Below, piece after piece: positions 61,577 through 64,000 of a DNA stretch of 64,000 bases. How positions within the stretch are numbered: the first letter of the stretch is position 1; each line of letters opens with the position of its first letter. The DNA lies in NCBI RefSeq assembly GCF_963669205.1, contig NZ_OY769915.1, forward strand, positions 4,004,001 to 4,068,000, given 5' to 3'. The notes beneath the pieces are model-generated. The model was given only the letters and a program-made list of their open reading frames with translations, was not told the origin of the DNA and made no database searches. The translations under genes were made by a program, and so were the position numbers. Origin of the DNA: an uncultured Roseibium sp. Lineage in GTDB: Bacteria > Pseudomonadota > Alphaproteobacteria > Rhizobiales > Stappiaceae.

Positions 61577-61608
61577 GGCGCGGCCTTTCATAGACAGAAG
61601 GCCGCGCC
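61577..61608. other. Strong hairpin between livK and livF
   Basis: GGCGCGGCCTT (61577-61587) pairs perfectly with AAGGCCGCGCC (61598-61608) over a 10-base loop. There is no T-tract, so it should protect the upstream livK mRNA rather than terminate. Confidence 0.7.
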
Positions 61609-61615
61609 GGGGTCG

Positions 61616-62770
61616 TCAGTTCCAGTCCGTCGGAACGTTGGCCGGGATATCGTTCGTGATCAGAACGCGCTTGCCGTCCTTGAACCCTATGACCGGGATC
61701 GTTCGCTGAGCGTAGGTCTTGGTGTCCTTGAAAGAAATAGAATCCACCGTCAGAACCGGGACGCTGTCAGCGGACCGGATTGCGTCCGAGACCGCCGCCG
61801 GATCAAGGCTGCCGGCAGTTTCCACGCCGAATTTCACCGCCATGATCGTGTCCGCTCCCGTTGCCGGAAACAGGCCCCCGACCTCAAAGCCCATGTCCTC
61901 GCATTCCTTCATGAATTTCACGACCGCGCTGTCCGCGTGGCTCGGTGCAAGCGTTGCGAAGAACACCTTGTCCAGAAGGCTGGGATCATCCGACCCGATC
62001 GCGTCCAGCGACGGATCGTCGAAGCCATCCGACCCGATGACCCAGGCATCGATGCCCGCACTGCGCAACTGGCGGACAAGAACACCGACATCGGGCATGA
62101 TCGACGAGAGGTAGACCGCGTCGGGCGGTGTATCCAGTGCCTTGATCTCGGCAATCTGCGGCGACCAGTCAGACGTTCCGAAGCTGAAATTGAGCTTGGC
62201 CTGGACCTTGCCGCCATTTTCCTCGATCACGTCTCCGAACCAGAGCGGCGTGCGCGCAGACCAGGAGCCGCCTTCATCCGAAGTGAACAGGACGACGTTC
62301 TTCACACCCTGCTTGAGCGCATGATTTGCCGCCGCGGTTGCCGTGAACGGATCGGGCGACACGCCGGTAAAGAAGTTGTCGACGATGCCCGCATGCATCT
62401 CCACCTGCGTTGATTGCGGCTGGAAAATCGAGACACCGTATCCGGCGGCAACCTGCGCGACCGGGATCATCGTGTCGGAGAACGGGATCGTGCCGAGCAT
62501 GACCACCCCGTCGTCCAGGAACTTCTGTGCGAGCGAGACGGCCGTCTGCGTGTCCGAGCCCGTATCCTGTATGAACAACTCGATCGGCATGCCGTTGATG
62601 CCGCCGTCCGCGTTGATCTTTTCCGCCATGCATTTTGCACCCTGGAATTCCGAATAGGGTGCGTAGTCGCCGGTCATGGGAACCGCGAGACCGATCTTGA
62701 CCGTATCCGCAGCGAAAGCCGGGGTGGCAGCAACTGCGAGCCCGGCGAGTGTAAGTCCGATTTTCTTCAC
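61616..62770 (-). CDS. ABC transporter substrate-binding protein (LivK/amide-binding type)
   Basis: A 384-residue periplasmic binding protein (Peripla_BP_6). Signal peptide KKIGLTLAGLAVAATPAFAA, then DTVKIGLAVPMTGDYAPYSE as the first strand, NADGGINGMPIELFIQDTGS, and FTSDEGGSWSARTPLWFGDV. The position of the ligand loop GTIPFSDTMIPVAQVAAGYG differs from leucine-binding LivJ/K, consistent with another ligand. It precedes a strong hairpin and livF. Confidence 0.88.
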   Translation of the reverse strand: MKKIGLTLAGLAVAATPAFAADTVKIGLAVPMTGDYAPYSEFQGAKCMAEKINADGGINGMPIELFIQDTGSDTQTAVSLAQKFLDDGVVMLGTIPFSDTMIPVAQVAAGYGVSIFQPQSTQVEMHAGIVDNFFTGVSPDPFTATAAANHALKQGVKNVVLFTSDEGGSWSARTPLWFGDVIEENGGKVQAKLNFSFGTSDWSPQIAEIKALDTPPDAVYLSSIMPDVGVLVRQLRSAGIDAWVIGSDGFDDPSLDAIGSDDPSLLDKVFFATLAPSHADSAVVKFMKECEDMGFEVGGLFPATGADTIMAVKFGVETAGSLDPAAVSDAIRSADSVPVLTVDSISFKDTKTYAQRTIPVIGFKDGKRVLITNDIPANVPTDWN

Positions 62771-62795
62771 TGTCCCTCTCCTGTTTTACGCCGCC

Positions 62796-63521
62796 TCACG
62801 CGGCATTGGAATGGTCCTCGCCCAGATAGGCATCTATGACGTCCTGGTTGTTTGTTATCTCTCGGGGCGTTCCTTCAGCGATCACGGCTCCCATGTTCAG
62901 GACCGTGATCCTGTCGCAGAGCGTCATGATGAATTTGAGATCGTGATCGATGACCAGTGTGGCGCAGCCGAAGCGGGTCTTGACCCAGTCGAGTGCTTCG
63001 GCCAGCTCGTGTGTCTCCTGTTCGTTCATTCCGGCTGCCGGTTCGTCGAGCATCAGAACCTTGGGGTTGAGCGCCAGCGCGCGCACGATTTCCAGCCGCC
63101 GGAGATGACCGTAGGAAAGCGCGTTCGCCGGCATGTGCAGTCTGCCTGCAAGGTCGAACCGCTCGACAGCCTCACCGACGGCGGAACTGTCCTCGTGTCC
63201 TTCGGACCGGGCGGTGATCTGGGCAACCTCGATGTTCTGTCCGACCGAGAGGTTTTCAAAGATGCGCAGGTTCTGGAACGTGCGGGCAATTCCCTTGCGG
63301 GTTCTGGCAGCCGCACCTGTCCCGTCCAGAATGTCGCCCTCAAGGGACATGGTGCCGCTGGACGGCGTCAGGAGCCCGGAAATCAGGTTGATCAGGGTGG
63401 TCTTTCCGGCCCCGTTGGGACCGATCAGGCCGCGCACTTCGCCCGCTGCCACCTCGAAACTGACATCGCTGACGGCTCTGACGCCACCAAACTGTTTCGA
63501 AATGTCATTGAGCACGAGCAT
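62796..63521 (-). CDS. livG: ABC transporter ATP-binding protein LivG
   Basis: A 241-residue ATPase. Walker A GPNGAGKT (34-41), the LivG-type signature LSYGHLRRLEIVRAL, Walker B VLMLDEPAAGMNEQET and LVIDHDLKFIMTLCD. The ATG at 63521 overlaps the stop of the glutamine-synthetase-like gene by one base (TGATG), so the two are coupled. Confidence 0.93.
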   Translation of the reverse strand: MLVLNDISKQFGGVRAVSDVSFEVAAGEVRGLIGPNGAGKTTLINLISGLLTPSSGTMSLEGDILDGTGAAARTRKGIARTFQNLRIFENLSVGQNIEVAQITARSEGHEDSSAVGEAVERFDLAGRLHMPANALSYGHLRRLEIVRALALNPKVLMLDEPAAGMNEQETHELAEALDWVKTRFGCATLVIDHDLKFIMTLCDRITVLNMGAVIAEGTPREITNNQDVIDAYLGEDHSNAA

Positions 63522-64000
63522 CAATAGACATCCTCGTAGGCGGCACATTTCTGTGCGGTGTCCATTTCCTGAACAAAGGCCGCTTCCGCCGCCTTGTGCG
63601 CCACGTAAACCGCCGCGAAGTCTGGGTCGAACCAGCCGGTCACAACCTTGTTTGCTGCAAACCGTTGAAGCGCATCTTCAAGGGTTTGCGGCAGGCGCAC
63701 GAAGCCCCTGTCGCCAAGTTCTTCGGCACTCAGAAGCGAGAGGTCCTCTTCGGTCACCTCAGGCGCGGCGAGATTTTCTTCGATCCCCTGACACCCCGCG
63801 TGAACGAGTGCGGCAAGCGCAAGGTGCGGCGACGCTGCGGCGTCCCCGGCCCGGTACTCGATGTTGAACTGGCGCGCAATTGAGTCCGGATCCGTCGCGG
63901 TCACTGGGCAGATGCGCAGGCTCGCCTCACGGTCCTGAAGACCGAGATTGTTGTAGGCCGCGCTCCAGCGGTGCGGTGTCAGCCGTTCGTAGGAAATGAC
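63521..64000 (-). CDS. Glutamine synthetase-family protein, C-terminal part (gene cut by window edge)
   Basis: The leftward frame enters from the right edge and gives about 160 C-terminal residues: ISYERLTPHRWSAAYNNLGL, REASLRICPV, ARQFNIEYRAGDAAASPHLA and LAALVHAGCQGIEENL. These match the C-terminal catalytic half of GlnA-type ligases (the NIExRxxDAxxxP segment). This branch also includes gamma-glutamyl ligases for amines and amides. At the head of an amide-uptake operon it could capture released ammonia or ligate an amine. The gene start is outside the window. Confidence 0.82.
   Translation of the reverse strand, partial: VISYERLTPHRWSAAYNNLGLQDREASLRICPVTATDPDSIARQFNIEYRAGDAAASPHLALAALVHAGCQGIEENLAAPEVTEEDLSLLSAEELGDRGFVRLPQTLEDALQRFAANKVVTGWFDPDFAAVYVAHKAAEAAFVQEMDTAQKCAAYEDVY

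Overview
The window reads as the chromosome of a free-living, GC-rich alphaproteobacterium. A fructose ABC importer with a ROK regulator (frcRBCAK order), an Entner-Doudoroff gene set, single-domain sugar ABC ATPases, a Liv-type amide importer, a TRAP importer and many short palindromic intergenic repeats suggest Hyphomicrobiales, perhaps a marine Roseibium/Labrenzia-like Stappiaceae. That placement is inference. I saw no rRNA, tRNA, CRISPR array, phage or conjugation genes.

Layout. 0-13.5 kb holds housekeeping and transport genes: two EamA permeases, an SbmA/BacA-like transporter, an orphan CoxL-like molybdoenzyme, an acyl-CoA synthetase, an AAA ATPase and adenine deaminase. It also holds an IS1182-type element (2055-3584) that duplicated an 18-bp terminator stem, and a 695-bp segment bounded by 40-bp direct repeats that carries one lipoprotein gene. 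13.8-26.1 kb is a sugar block: frcR-frcB-frcC-frcA-frcK, zwf, edd, eda, a PilZ-like gene on the other strand, then pgi. FrcBCA would import fructose, FrcK phosphorylate it, Pgi and Zwf bring it to the 6-phosphogluconolactone level, and Edd/Eda split it to pyruvate and glyceraldehyde-3-phosphate. Only 6-phosphogluconolactonase is missing. A TTAAATCGATTTAA-type palindrome lies before zwf and pgi, with an imperfect version before edd.

26.3-36 kb holds four tandem glycine-zipper lipoproteins, a nested CTAG-ended repeat element, a thiamine-diphosphate enzyme, alanine dehydrogenase with a divergent Lrp-type regulator, an SMP-30 protein, a 328-bp tandem repeat, a PAVY-repeat exported protein and TrhO. 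36-43.2 kb is a second sugar or sugar-acid locus: RbsC/RbsB/ATPase importer, zinc dehydrogenase, UxaB-like reductase and two GntR regulators. 44.2-50.6 kb is a probable aromatic-compound operon (FAH-family hydrolase, nitroreductase, OsmC, TRAP importer, intradiol dioxygenase) facing a YciI-like gene. 50.7-53.9 kb holds malonyl-CoA decarboxylase and an AspT-type transporter. 53.9-58.9 kb contains several genes that read as broken by single-base insertions. 58.1-64 kb is a leftward amide-type operon: glutamine-synthetase-like gene (cut by the edge), livG, livK, livF, livH, livM and a frameshifted acetamidase/formamidase.

The most unusual structures are the IS in a bidirectional terminator, the lipoprotein cassette, the nested CTAG elements, the palindromes across the Entner-Doudoroff genes, the hairpin behind the binding-protein gene in all three ABC operons, and the cluster of seven one-base insertions in 54-59 kb. 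I did not find a clearly new defence or mobile system.
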